Below are positions 45,388-52,374 of a DNA stretch of 61,130 bases, piece by piece; the first letter of the stretch is position 1, and every line of letters starts with the position of its first letter. Source of the DNA: Candidatus Binataceae bacterium (lineage in GTDB: Bacteria > Desulfobacterota > Binatia > Binatales > Binataceae). The notes below the pieces were generated by a model that was not told the origin of the DNA, searched no databases, and saw only the letters and a list, made by a program, of their open reading frames with translations. The translations under genes were made by a program, and so were the position numbers. The stretch spans positions 1 to 61,130 of the forward strand of contig DATJMX010000045.1 in assembly GCA_035508495.1 (NCBI GenBank), read 5' to 3'.

Positions 45388-46242
45388 GTGAGACTGACTA
45401 TCCGCCTATTACTCATCGGCGCTTGCGTCGCCCTTCCGACAATACTCACCGCGCGATCGGCGCAAGCTCAAGTCGATCCCTGGGAATTCGAGGTTTATCC
45501 ATATCTCACTGAGTCGCGCGGCGTGCTGGAGCTCGAAACCGATAATGCCGTCCCGGTGAAGGGGCATACGCAACCCGGCACTGGTCTCGGCGAGCCTTAC
45601 TACGCGAGCCAGAGCCAATGGTACAACCAGTATGAGCTCACCTACGGCCTCACCGATAGAATCGAAGCGGCGGCCTACCTGAACCTGGCGCTGCCGCAGG
45701 GCGCGGGGATGCAGTACGCCGGATCGAAATATCGCCTGCGTGGCAGGCTCTTCGATCCCGATACGCTGCCTGTTGACCTCGGATGGTATATCGAACTGGA
45801 ATGGCACAAGACACCGCAGTTCGACGATGATGAGCTCGAGCTCGAGCTGCGCCCGATTATCGAGAAGGATCTCGGCAGCTTCTCGTTTATGGCAAATCCG
45901 ATCTTTGAGAAGCCGATTTTTATCGGACCTGACAAGAATAAAGGATTCGAATTCGGCTACGCCACGGGCGCTTATTATCGATGGCTGAGGTATATTTCGC
46001 CGGGCGTGGAATTCTACGGCGGCGTCGGTTCAATCGACAATACTGATCCGATGCAGCAGCAGAATCACTACATATTCCCCGTTGTGTGGGGTGAGTTGCC
46101 GCACGGGATCGAATATAACGTCGGCCCCGGATTCGGCTTGACCCGTGGCTCCGATCAAATCGTTGTGAAATTCAACGTCGAACTCGAGAAGTATATTGGC
46201 GCACTATTCGGTCCGTCGTCGGACTCAGGATGGTTTTTCTAA
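45388..46242 (+). CDS. Putative outer-membrane protein of the Fur-regulated operon
   Basis: 284 residues with a signal peptide (about 1-27, AQA cleavage) and many alternating-residue strands rich in Tyr/Trp. It ends in Phe (SGWFF), the usual signature of outer-membrane beta-barrels. Segments such as YELTYGLTDRIEAAAYLNLAL and FEFGYATGAYYRWLRYISPGVEFYGGVG are typical. The start is GTG, with GAGGAG 7 nt upstream. It may be a channel for an iron-related substrate, given its operon partners; no TonB box was seen. Confidence 0.65.
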   Translation: MRLTIRLLLIGACVALPTILTARSAQAQVDPWEFEVYPYLTESRGVLELETDNAVPVKGHTQPGTGLGEPYYASQSQWYNQYELTYGLTDRIEAAAYLNLALPQGAGMQYAGSKYRLRGRLFDPDTLPVDLGWYIELEWHKTPQFDDDELELELRPIIEKDLGSFSFMANPIFEKPIFIGPDKNKGFEFGYATGAYYRWLRYISPGVEFYGGVGSIDNTDPMQQQNHYIFPVVWGELPHGIEYNVGPGFGLTRGSDQIVVKFNVELEKYIGALFGPSSDSGWFF

Positions 46243-46261
46243 ACGCGTGAGGTCGGTTGCA

Positions 46262-46465
46262 ATGGAAGATCGCAAGCAGTGCGAACGACGGCGCCTCGCC
46301 GGGGAAAACTCTTTCACCGTCGAGAGCTGCGAGTGCGGCGCGATTCATCTCACGATCGGATTCCTGACGCTGCGGATGGAGCCGTGCGCATACCGTGAAT
46401 TCGCTCGAATCATCGCGGGCGCGCTGAACGAACTCGATCCCACGATTAGTCTGACTATTCACTGA
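46262..46465 (+). CDS. Small cysteine-containing protein at the end of the Fur operon
   Basis: A 67-residue protein with four cysteines (C7, C23, C25, C42) and VESCECGAIHLTIGFLTLRMEPCAYREFARII. No signal peptide is visible, so it is probably cytoplasmic. The Cys-x-Cys-x2-3-His pattern could bind a metal. I do not recognise the family. It follows the outer-membrane protein gene by 20 bases and is likely in the same transcript. The ATG at 46262 is preferred over an upstream start inside the previous gene. Confidence 0.5.
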   Translation: MEDRKQCERRRLAGENSFTVESCECGAIHLTIGFLTLRMEPCAYREFARIIAGALNELDPTISLTIH

Positions 46466-46554
46466 TCAGCACTCGCGTCTGCGCCATTTTGGCCGCCGCT
46501 CAGTATTCGAGAAACTGAGTACTTTTACTTAGCGGCGACTCATCGCTTTCCCGA

Positions 46555-46866
46555 TTGTCAGGGCTTCGCATCCTCGTAGCTTGCCGGCGGCACATCGCAA
46601 AAAGGGGGGATTCTCATGAGCGTGCAATTGCGTCCTCGCGGGGATGGACAGAAACGCCCACCGCACTTTCGGATCTCACCGCGGCGGTGGAGGATGGCGT
46701 GATCTATGTCGTCCGCGGCGATAATGTCGGTACTCCGGCCGCAATCGCAACGCAGGGAGAAGGTTCCGTAGTAGTCGAGAACCGCCGCCAGGGCGACACC
46801 TTCATCCTGATCGGCGGTAACAACAGCACCGGCAGCATCGCCGCGAACCAGGCCTTCACCCCGTGA
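46555..46866 (+). CDS. Possible small hypothetical protein, start uncertain
   Basis: The C-terminal 70 residues (TETPTALSDLTAAVEDGVIYVVRGDN, ATQGEGSVVVENRRQGDTFILIGG) look like real protein, but the frame has only a TTG start. An ATG at 46616 with a strong AAAGGGGGGA before it opens a different frame that closes after 28 codons. A one-base shift near 46650 would join that start to this tail. Either the gene is frameshifted or the open frame is chance. Confidence 0.3.
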   Translation: MSGLRILVACRRHIAKRGDSHERAIASSRGWTETPTALSDLTAAVEDGVIYVVRGDNVGTPAAIATQGEGSVVVENRRQGDTFILIGGNNSTGSIAANQAFTP

Positions 46867-46895
46867 GGTTCGACCGCGAAGGAGCAGAGGCAGAA

Positions 46896-46982
46896 CTCAC
46901 CACAAAGATCACGAAGTCACCAAGGGGCGGATGCGGGCGGCGCCCTTCAGTTTACTTCGTGTCTTCGTGCCTTTGTGGTGAG
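46896..46982. repeat. Imperfect inverted repeat, dispersed-element type
   Basis: Left arm CTCACCACAAAG (46896-46907) and right arm CTTTGTGGTGAG (46971-46982) are perfect complements. The pairing extends inward over CACGAAG and neighbouring bases for about 28 bp in all. The loop is GC-rich. It lies between the small hypothetical gene and arsR, in a gene-poor stretch. It looks like a mobile palindrome rather than a terminator, as no T-tract follows. Confidence 0.5.
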
Positions 46983-47014
46983 AAACTGCCTGTTCTTTTC
47001 ATCGTTGATATCGA

Positions 47015-47359
47015 TCACTCCTCGCTTTCGACGAATGCTCGCAGGCGGTTGATCACCGCATCCCATTGATTAGAGATCTGTTCGAGGTAGTGCTCCGCGG
47101 TGTTAAGGCGTTTCGCGCGAAGCTCCCAGATTCGTTCGCGGCCGGCGCGTGAGCTGCGCGCGAGGCCGACGCCTTCGAGTGCTCGCAGATGTTTCGTGAT
47201 CGCCTGCCGCGTCACTTTGGCGCCGTCGGCCAGGCGTGAAATCGATTGCGGTCCTTCGCTTGAGAGCCGGGCGATGAGGCGCAAGCGCGTCTGGTCGCCC
47301 AGCGCGGCAAATACTGGCGCCACCTCGGCAAGTCTTGCTGATGCGCGCGTCGATGCCAT
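47015..47359 (-). CDS. ArsR-family helix-turn-helix regulator
   Basis: 114 residues with the winged-helix DNA-binding core FAALGDQTRLRLIARLSSEGPQSISRLADGAKVTRQAITKHLRALEGVGLARSSRAGRERIWEL. No metal-binding CxC motif is present in the recognition helix, so it is not a classic metal sensor. It lies 5 nt after the SRPBCC gene on the same strand. Such pairs are commonly autoregulated. The ATG at 47359 starts just before the conserved core; the long frame to 47590 belongs to the opposite or neighbouring frame. Confidence 0.82.
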   Translation of the reverse strand: MASTRASARLAEVAPVFAALGDQTRLRLIARLSSEGPQSISRLADGAKVTRQAITKHLRALEGVGLARSSRAGRERIWELRAKRLNTAEHYLEQISNQWDAVINRLRAFVESEE

Positions 47360-47364
47360 GACGC

Positions 47365-47856
47365 TCAAGCCGCGAGCGCGAGGTATTTTTCGACGAGCCT
47401 CGCCTGATGCGACCATCCGGCTTCGTTGCGCGCAAACGCCGTCGCGCGGCGCGCGAGCGGGATTTGATCGAAGCCAGACTCGGTGATGGTGAGCCTGGTG
47501 CCGTCTGCCATCTCCTCGAGTTCGAAGGTGACCAGCGTGGTCGGCTCTTTCGAGTAGTCGATCGCGGGATCGAGCGCGTTCGGATGCCATCGGAACGAAA
47601 ACAGCCGCATCGGCTCGATGCGATCGATTGAAAACTCGAAGGCCACGCCCGCATGCGACCTCTGCATCGCCGCAACTTCCTCATCGACCTTGGTTCCAAC
47701 GAGCTTCCCATGCATGCGCGCGCCCGCGACGAACGGGCCATTGAACTTGACGCCGAACCAGGTACCGAACTGCTCCGAATCGCTGATCGCGCGCCACACA
47801 CGCTCGCGCGGCGCGCGCAGAATCAAGCTTTTCTCGATCCGATCGGTGCTGTGCAT
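47365..47856 (-). CDS. SRPBCC/AHSA1-like START-fold protein
   Basis: 163 residues with a START/Aha1-type hydrophobic-ligand fold (IEKSLILRAPRERVWRAISDSEQFGTWFG, FSFRWHPNALDPAIDYSKEPTTLVTFELEEMADGTRLTITESGF). The motif set is that of stress-related AHSA1 proteins paired with ArsR regulators. The ligand is unknown. It is the first gene of the operon, and its ATG is only 3 bases downstream of a candidate operator. Confidence 0.8.
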   Translation of the reverse strand: MHSTDRIEKSLILRAPRERVWRAISDSEQFGTWFGVKFNGPFVAGARMHGKLVGTKVDEEVAAMQRSHAGVAFEFSIDRIEPMRLFSFRWHPNALDPAIDYSKEPTTLVTFELEEMADGTRLTITESGFDQIPLARRATAFARNEAGWSHQARLVEKYLALAA

Positions 47857-47858
47857 AT

Positions 47859-47923
47859 ATGCAACCTCCAAGTTGCATAAATGATGACACCAGCCACGAT
47901 ATAGCGCAACCTCACGGTTGCGC
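47859..47923 (-). promoter_or_regulatory. Two palindromic operator candidates for the ArsR/SRPBCC operon
   Basis: Two similar inverted repeats lie upstream of the SRPBCC start. ATGCAAC-6-GTTGCAT is at 47859-47878. GCGCAACC-4-GGTTGCGC is at 47904-47923. They share the core GCAACCTC...GTTGC and are centred 45 bases apart. This fits autoregulation by the ArsR protein encoded in the same operon. Confidence 0.65.
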
Positions 47924-48153
47924 AATTCCGATCGCTGCACACGATGCCGCCGCGATCGACAGACAGCTTCAATGCAAACGGTTTCAATGAAGGATCGCGG
48001 CCGACGTTCTGCTGCCCCTTCGCGTGCGGGAAGGGGTTAGGTCCACCTCCGGATTCTTCCTCCGAGGCCCCGGTTGCGCGGCGCCCAAATGATCGGTACC
48101 AATGAAGATTCGCGCGGCCGCCCACCAGCCGCGCTCTCACCGCCTCGCACGGT

Positions 48154-48229
48154 GGGCAGGTAGCTCAGTCGGTAGAGCAAAGGACTGAAAATCCTTGTGT
48201 CGACAGTTCGATTCTGTCCCTGCCCACCA
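48154..48229 (+). tRNA. tRNA-Phe (GAA)
   Basis: A 76-base cloverleaf: acceptor GGGCAGG/CCTGCCC, D-arm GCTC...GAGC, anticodon loop CTGAAAA in the stem AAGGA/TCCTT, T-arm GACAG-TTCGATT-CTGTC, encoded CCA at the end. The anticodon GAA reads Phe codons. No similar 3-prime end repeat is seen near the integrase at the right of the window. Confidence 0.95.
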
Positions 48230-48367
48230 AAAACTCGATTAGAGCAAAACGTAAAAGAGACTCGTAGTGTCGGCTGGCGCGCTCTGAAGCTATGAATCTG
48301 CTGTCCAGGCAACTAGACTGCGGCGGTCGCGATTCCACGCGTTTATCGATCGACGGAGGAAATACGC

Positions 48368-48841
48368 ATGCGAGCGATAGTAGGTATTTCGACTTTGGCT
48401 CTCGCGGCAACGCTCTTGTGTGGCCGAACAGCTTTTGCGCAGCCGGTGAGCGGCGGACTCAATCAATTCAGGCTTTGCGGGCGCTATAGTTTCAGCTTTT
48501 CCGGGTTTGTGAGCGATAGCTTTCCGAGTCCTGTCGGCTATGTTTCGGGCGTCGGCCAGTTCACCTCGGACTGTCGCGGCGGTATCACCGGGATCGAGAC
48601 CGAGAACCTCAACGGCACTATCTGCAAATACACCGTTGCTGGCACCTACCAAATCAATTCGGACGGCACGGGCGTGGACGCGTTGACGGCGACCCCAATC
48701 GGCGGTCCTTGCACTTCACCGGTTAGCTTTGCCCAATCGATCGCGGTCGCCAGCGGCGGCGCCATCGTGAAAGTCATCAGCGGAACAACCCAGCGAGGTA
48801 CCAACCAGGTGACGATTCAACAGGAGTGGGTCCGGCAGTAA
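48368..48841 (+). CDS. Hypothetical secreted protein
   Basis: 157 residues with a clear signal peptide (MRAIVGISTLALAATLLCGRTAFA). The mature part is rich in Gly, Ser and Thr with beta-type repeats (FVSDSFPSPVGYVSGVGQFTSDCRGGITG), and has four cysteines that could form two disulphides. GGAGG lies 8 bases before the ATG. No family recognised. It lies downstream of the tRNA and converges on the SDR gene. Confidence 0.6.
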   Translation: MRAIVGISTLALAATLLCGRTAFAQPVSGGLNQFRLCGRYSFSFSGFVSDSFPSPVGYVSGVGQFTSDCRGGITGIETENLNGTICKYTVAGTYQINSDGTGVDALTATPIGGPCTSPVSFAQSIAVASGGAIVKVISGTTQRGTNQVTIQQEWVRQ

Positions 48842-48843
48842 CT

Positions 48844-49683
48844 TCAGGAGTTGCCCGGGATCGCCGCGAGCAAGGCCTTGGTCCGCGCCGTAATCGCGCT
48901 CTCCACGAGGTTGTCGGTGATTATATGGAGGCGATTGGCCTTTATTCCCGACAGCACCATCCTGCCCACTTCGTCGGGCGGCACGCCGCCCGCGAGGAAG
49001 CTCGTCGCGACGGCCAATGCTCTATTGCGGGTTTCGATTTGCTCGGTCGTCATTGCTCGCTGCCCCGCACCCGGCAAAGCAGCCTGAGCCGCGACGGTGT
49101 TCTGAACGATGTTCGTCGCAACCGGGCCCGGGCACAGCACGCTCATCCCGATGCCGAAAGGTTCCAGCTCGTTGCGCATCGATTCCGAGAGTCCGACCAC
49201 GGCAAATTTCGAGGTGGTATAGAGATAGCCGCTCCCCACTGCCACCAGCCCCGCTCCCGAAGCTGTATTGACGATATGCGCCGCGGTCTTGCGCTCGATC
49301 ATCCGCGGCACAAAGGTCTGGATACCATTGATGACGCCGTGCAGATTGATGCCGATGACCCAGTCCCAGAGCTCGTAGGTCATATGCGCAACGTTCGCGC
49401 TTCCCGCGACGCCTGCGTTGTTGCAAAGAATCGAAACCGGCCCGAGCCGCGATTCGACCTCGTCGGCGACACGCGCGTATGCGGCACGGTCGCGGACATC
49501 GAGCACGAACGTTTCGACGGACGTAACTTTGCCGAGTTCGGCACGGGCCGCAGTCAGGGACGGTTCGTCGACGTCCACCAGCGCGAGCTTCGCACCCTCG
49601 GCCGCGAACGCGCGGGCGATGCCAAGGCCGATACCCCGTGAGCCACCGGTTATAAAGGCTGTCTTTCCATCGATCCGTTCCAT
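48844..49683 (-). CDS. Short-chain dehydrogenase/reductase
   Basis: NAD(P)-dependent oxidoreductase of 279 residues. It has the nucleotide-binding TGGSRGIGLG, the NNAG motif and the catalytic Ser plus YxxxK (NTASGAG, YTTSK). An Asp after beta-2 (LVDVDE) suggests NAD rather than NADP preference. The C-terminal loop VPPDEVGRMVLSGIKANRLHIITD is as in classical SDRs of the 3-oxoacyl or hydroxysteroid type. Substrate unknown. It is convergent with the hypothetical gene at 48368. Confidence 0.88.
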   Translation of the reverse strand: MERIDGKTAFITGGSRGIGLGIARAFAAEGAKLALVDVDEPSLTAARAELGKVTSVETFVLDVRDRAAYARVADEVESRLGPVSILCNNAGVAGSANVAHMTYELWDWVIGINLHGVINGIQTFVPRMIERKTAAHIVNTASGAGLVAVGSGYLYTTSKFAVVGLSESMRNELEPFGIGMSVLCPGPVATNIVQNTVAAQAALPGAGQRAMTTEQIETRNRALAVATSFLAGGVPPDEVGRMVLSGIKANRLHIITDNLVESAITARTKALLAAIPGNS

Positions 49684-49823
49684 CAGTCACCTCATGGTTT
49701 GATCTAGTCTATTCAGACTACGGAGCCAATCGAGCGGATATTCGTGGCGCGCCTCATGCGCCTGACAAACGCGCGTCCGCCTGATAGTCACTGAAATCCG
49801 GTCGAATCTGATCGCACGGAGAG

Positions 49824-50339
49824 ATGATGTCTGTGCAGCGAAAGAATGTCGTTATCGGGTTGCTAATCGTCGCGCCGCTGGCGATCGCGGCAATCGCGCG
49901 GGCGCAGCTTCTGGGCGGGCGGATCGGATCGCGGCTTGAGGGGATGCGCGATCGGATGTCGGACAAGGACAGTTCGATTCAATATAACCCGGCGGTGTTG
50001 CAGCCGGGCTCGCCGCGCCAGCAGGTCATCGCGGCCTTCGGCCCGCCCAACGCATCGCAGGGCCAGGGAACCGCGCGCGAGGACGTCTACGCCTTCTATC
50101 CCGACGGCTCCAAGTTCGTCGATCCTTCAGTCAGCGCCGGCACGATCGCCGCGGCGGTTTTCACGGCCGGAATATCGCTCGCGGTGCGCCAGGCGAAAAT
50201 CACGATCAAGGAGCATCAGATTACGCTCTACCGCGTGCATTACGATTCGCAGGATCTGGTGAAAACGGTCAAGGTCGTGCCGCCGGACATGGGCAGCGAG
50301 CCCTCTCCCAACCCCACACCGCAACAGTCTCAGTACTGA
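49824..50339 (+). CDS. Hypothetical exported protein
   Basis: 171 residues with an N-terminal hydrophobic segment (VVIGLLIVAPLAIAAIARAQ) that serves as signal or anchor. The middle part LQPGSPRQQVIAAFGPPNASQGQGTAREDVYAFYPDGSKFVD has the shape of the SmpA/OmlA-type fold, in which Gly-x-Pro precedes a turn after a helix, but this is only a resemblance. The tail is Pro/Gln-rich. Function unknown. Confidence 0.55.
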   Translation: MMSVQRKNVVIGLLIVAPLAIAAIARAQLLGGRIGSRLEGMRDRMSDKDSSIQYNPAVLQPGSPRQQVIAAFGPPNASQGQGTAREDVYAFYPDGSKFVDPSVSAGTIAAAVFTAGISLAVRQAKITIKEHQITLYRVHYDSQDLVKTVKVVPPDMGSEPSPNPTPQQSQY

Positions 50340-50357
50340 ATCGACGGCGCGCCCGGG

Positions 50358-51020
50358 TCACGATTCCAGCGCCGCGGCAAAGCCTCTGAGCGCCGCGGCC
50401 ACGAATGCGCGCACACGCGCCGGATCCTTCCTGCCGCGCTGACCGGGAATGTCGGTGTGAGTGAATGAATCGACGCCCCATGGACGCACGACGGCGATCG
50501 CCTGCGCGACGTTGCCCGCCGTCAGTCCGCCCGCGATGATCACCGGGATTCGCGACTGTTCGACTACGGTGCGGCAGATCGACCAGTCATGGGTCTCACC
50601 GCTCGCGCCCTTGGCGCCCGAGTCCAGCATCAGGTAGTCAGCGCATTCCTGATGGGCGCGGGCTTCGCTCAGCGTCTCGCCGGTTCTCACCGCGATCGCG
50701 CGCATCACGCGCACCGGAGCGATTCTCTGGCGAATCCAGGCGCAGTCTTCGGGATCGATTTCGCGCGCCGCGATGTGGACGAAATCCGGGCGTACTTGAT
50801 CGACGATTCGACAGATCTCCTCGCGATCGTCGGAGAGCGAAAGTGCGACGCCGCGCGCACGGGGACGCACGGCGGCGTGAATCTCGCGGGCGAGCGTCGC
50901 GTCGATCGCTTCCTCAATCACCCCAGGCTCGCTCACGACCACGCCAATCAGATCCGCGCCGCCATCCGCCGTCGCGATCGCGTCAGCGATCGAGGTCATG
51001 CTGTAAATCTGAACTACCAT
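50358..51020 (-). CDS. TrpF-like phosphoribosylanthranilate isomerase homologue
   Basis: TIM barrel of 220 residues with the TrpF-type pattern VIIAGGLTAGNVAQAIAVVRPWGVDSFTHTD and a following KDPARVRAFVAAA helix. The N-terminus, however, reads VQIYSMTS where active TrpF has VKICG(L/I)T, so the catalytic Cys is missing. The usual SSGVE is FTHTD. The catalytic Asp could be that in LMLDSGAKGASGETHDW. It is probably not a tryptophan enzyme, and no trp genes are nearby. The ATG at 51020 has GGAG upstream; the TTG at 51038 is less likely. Confidence 0.7.
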   Translation of the reverse strand: MVVQIYSMTSIADAIATADGGADLIGVVVSEPGVIEEAIDATLAREIHAAVRPRARGVALSLSDDREEICRIVDQVRPDFVHIAAREIDPEDCAWIRQRIAPVRVMRAIAVRTGETLSEARAHQECADYLMLDSGAKGASGETHDWSICRTVVEQSRIPVIIAGGLTAGNVAQAIAVVRPWGVDSFTHTDIPGQRGRKDPARVRAFVAAALRGFAAALES

Positions 51021-51074
51021 CGCGGCGCACTTCTCCAAGCCAGCTAATCGCAGATGGCGCGGCCCAATTCAAGC

Positions 51075-51827
51075 TCAGTTCATGCCGAGCGCATGCCGGA
51101 CCTCGATTCGCGCGCGAGCGTAGTCACTCTCGAACTTTCTGTCCTGGAAGAACTGATTGTCGATTACGGAAGCCGAAATCCGGCCCGCCTCGATATCGGC
51201 CGGATAATGTACGCCGGCCACGATGCGATTCCTCGAATAGCTCGCGGCACGCTCGAAAATCGCCTGCGCCTTCTCGGGCACCATGTTGGCCAATACGATC
51301 GAGACGGCATAGGCGAACGTCGCATGGCCGCTCGGATAGGCGAAGTTCGGCCTCTGATCCACCAGCAACTTCACGCGCCGATCCGCGACGAAAGGCCGGC
51401 GGCGTTTGAAGTAATCCTTCGCGATCTGCAGTTCGTGGTCTTCGTCCTGGAAGATCCGGGCGAAAAACTCGCGCGCGAATGGCAGCGATTGGTAGTTGAA
51501 CCCGGTGCCCATCACATCGGCGAAGCGAAACACTGAAATACAAGTGTCGGTCCTGGCGTCCTGGATCTCGGTCGGCGTCAGATTACGCTGCACGTCAAGA
51601 ACGCCGTCCAGGTCGGCACGTCCGGCCGCTGAATCGGACCGCGGAGGCGGCGCAAGGATCCGGCTCAATTCGATCTTCGCTGGATCGCCATAGTAGGCGC
51701 GGTGATCGGAATCAGACCGTAAGCAGTGCTCATCGGCAGACGCACCACCAGCGAAAGCGCCCCACGCGATCCAGAGCAGAACCGGAAGCCACGTCAGCGC
51801 TGCCGACACGGATTTGCGACTATTCAT
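51075..51827 (-). CDS. Class A non-specific acid phosphatase (PhoN/PAP2 fold)
   Basis: Periplasmic phosphatase of 250 residues. It has a signal peptide (about 1-31) and the PAP2 motifs KDYFKRRRPF, YPSGHATFA and SRNRIVAGVHYPAD, which supply the catalytic Lys, Arg and His residues. It probably hydrolyses phosphomonoesters outside the cytoplasm. Adjacent on the same strand to the TrpF-like gene with a 54-base gap. Confidence 0.9.
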   Translation of the reverse strand: MNSRKSVSAALTWLPVLLWIAWGAFAGGASADEHCLRSDSDHRAYYGDPAKIELSRILAPPPRSDSAAGRADLDGVLDVQRNLTPTEIQDARTDTCISVFRFADVMGTGFNYQSLPFAREFFARIFQDEDHELQIAKDYFKRRRPFVADRRVKLLVDQRPNFAYPSGHATFAYAVSIVLANMVPEKAQAIFERAASYSRNRIVAGVHYPADIEAGRISASVIDNQFFQDRKFESDYARARIEVRHALGMN

Positions 51828-51871
51828 CCGCTCAGGATTTCCTCATGGAACGGTACCGTTCGGGTCAGCAG

Positions 51872-52156
51872 TTACCCCGCCGAGCTTTGACGCTCGCCTA
51901 TCTTATGCGGGCCGCCGAGCCAGGTCAGCGCGCAGAATGCGCCAATCCACGATCCCGCCGCCGCGAATATCACGTAAACCGGATTACCGGTGTAGCTGAT
52001 AACGGCGAACGCCGCGAGCAGGTACCACATGCTGCTCCACGTCGCCGCCAGGACGCGCCGCCGCGCCGCGACCGCCGCGTTGAACAACACGTACACCGCG
52101 TCGGTCGTGGCGGTCGAGGCCATTACTCCAATCGCAATCCCTGGATTGATCGTCAC
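51872..52156 (-). CDS. Small hypothetical membrane protein
   Basis: 94 residues with GTG start and three hydrophobic segments (IAIGVMASTATTDAVYVLFNAAVAA, WYLLAAFAVISYTG, PVYVIFAAAGSWIGAFCALTWL). The pattern repeats a helix-loop-helix. No function can be assigned. It stands upstream of the acid phosphatase on the same strand. Confidence 0.55.
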   Translation of the reverse strand: MTINPGIAIGVMASTATTDAVYVLFNAAVAARRRVLAATWSSMWYLLAAFAVISYTGNPVYVIFAAAGSWIGAFCALTWLGGPHKIGERQSSAG

Positions 52157-52374
52157 CTGGCATTCCTCTCGTCTTCGGCTCGCGCCGCCGTCGAGCGTTG
52201 GTAGTCGAACGGCGAACTCGAGTCGAGGTTAATTGCCCGATTGTCGGACACTGCAATCCCAATTCGCGACATCCCCAATCATCACCGCATTTCGTTGATA
52301 TGCGGGACGCGAGATTGGTTATGGCACATCCGATGCTCTCTTGATCGTTGGAGAATTGCCGCCGCCGGCAATCA

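Noticed and set aside
47990..48060. Hairpin CCCCTTC...GGAAGGGG upstream of tRNA-Phe as terminator
   Set aside because: Short stem with mismatches and no T-tract; no gene ends immediately before it on the plus strand.
48154..48229. tRNA-Phe as attachment site for the right-edge integrase
   Set aside because: No copy of the tRNA 3-prime end is visible near the integrase, and the intervening 12 kb contains ordinary genes. The 26-bp repeats are a better fit for the recombinase.
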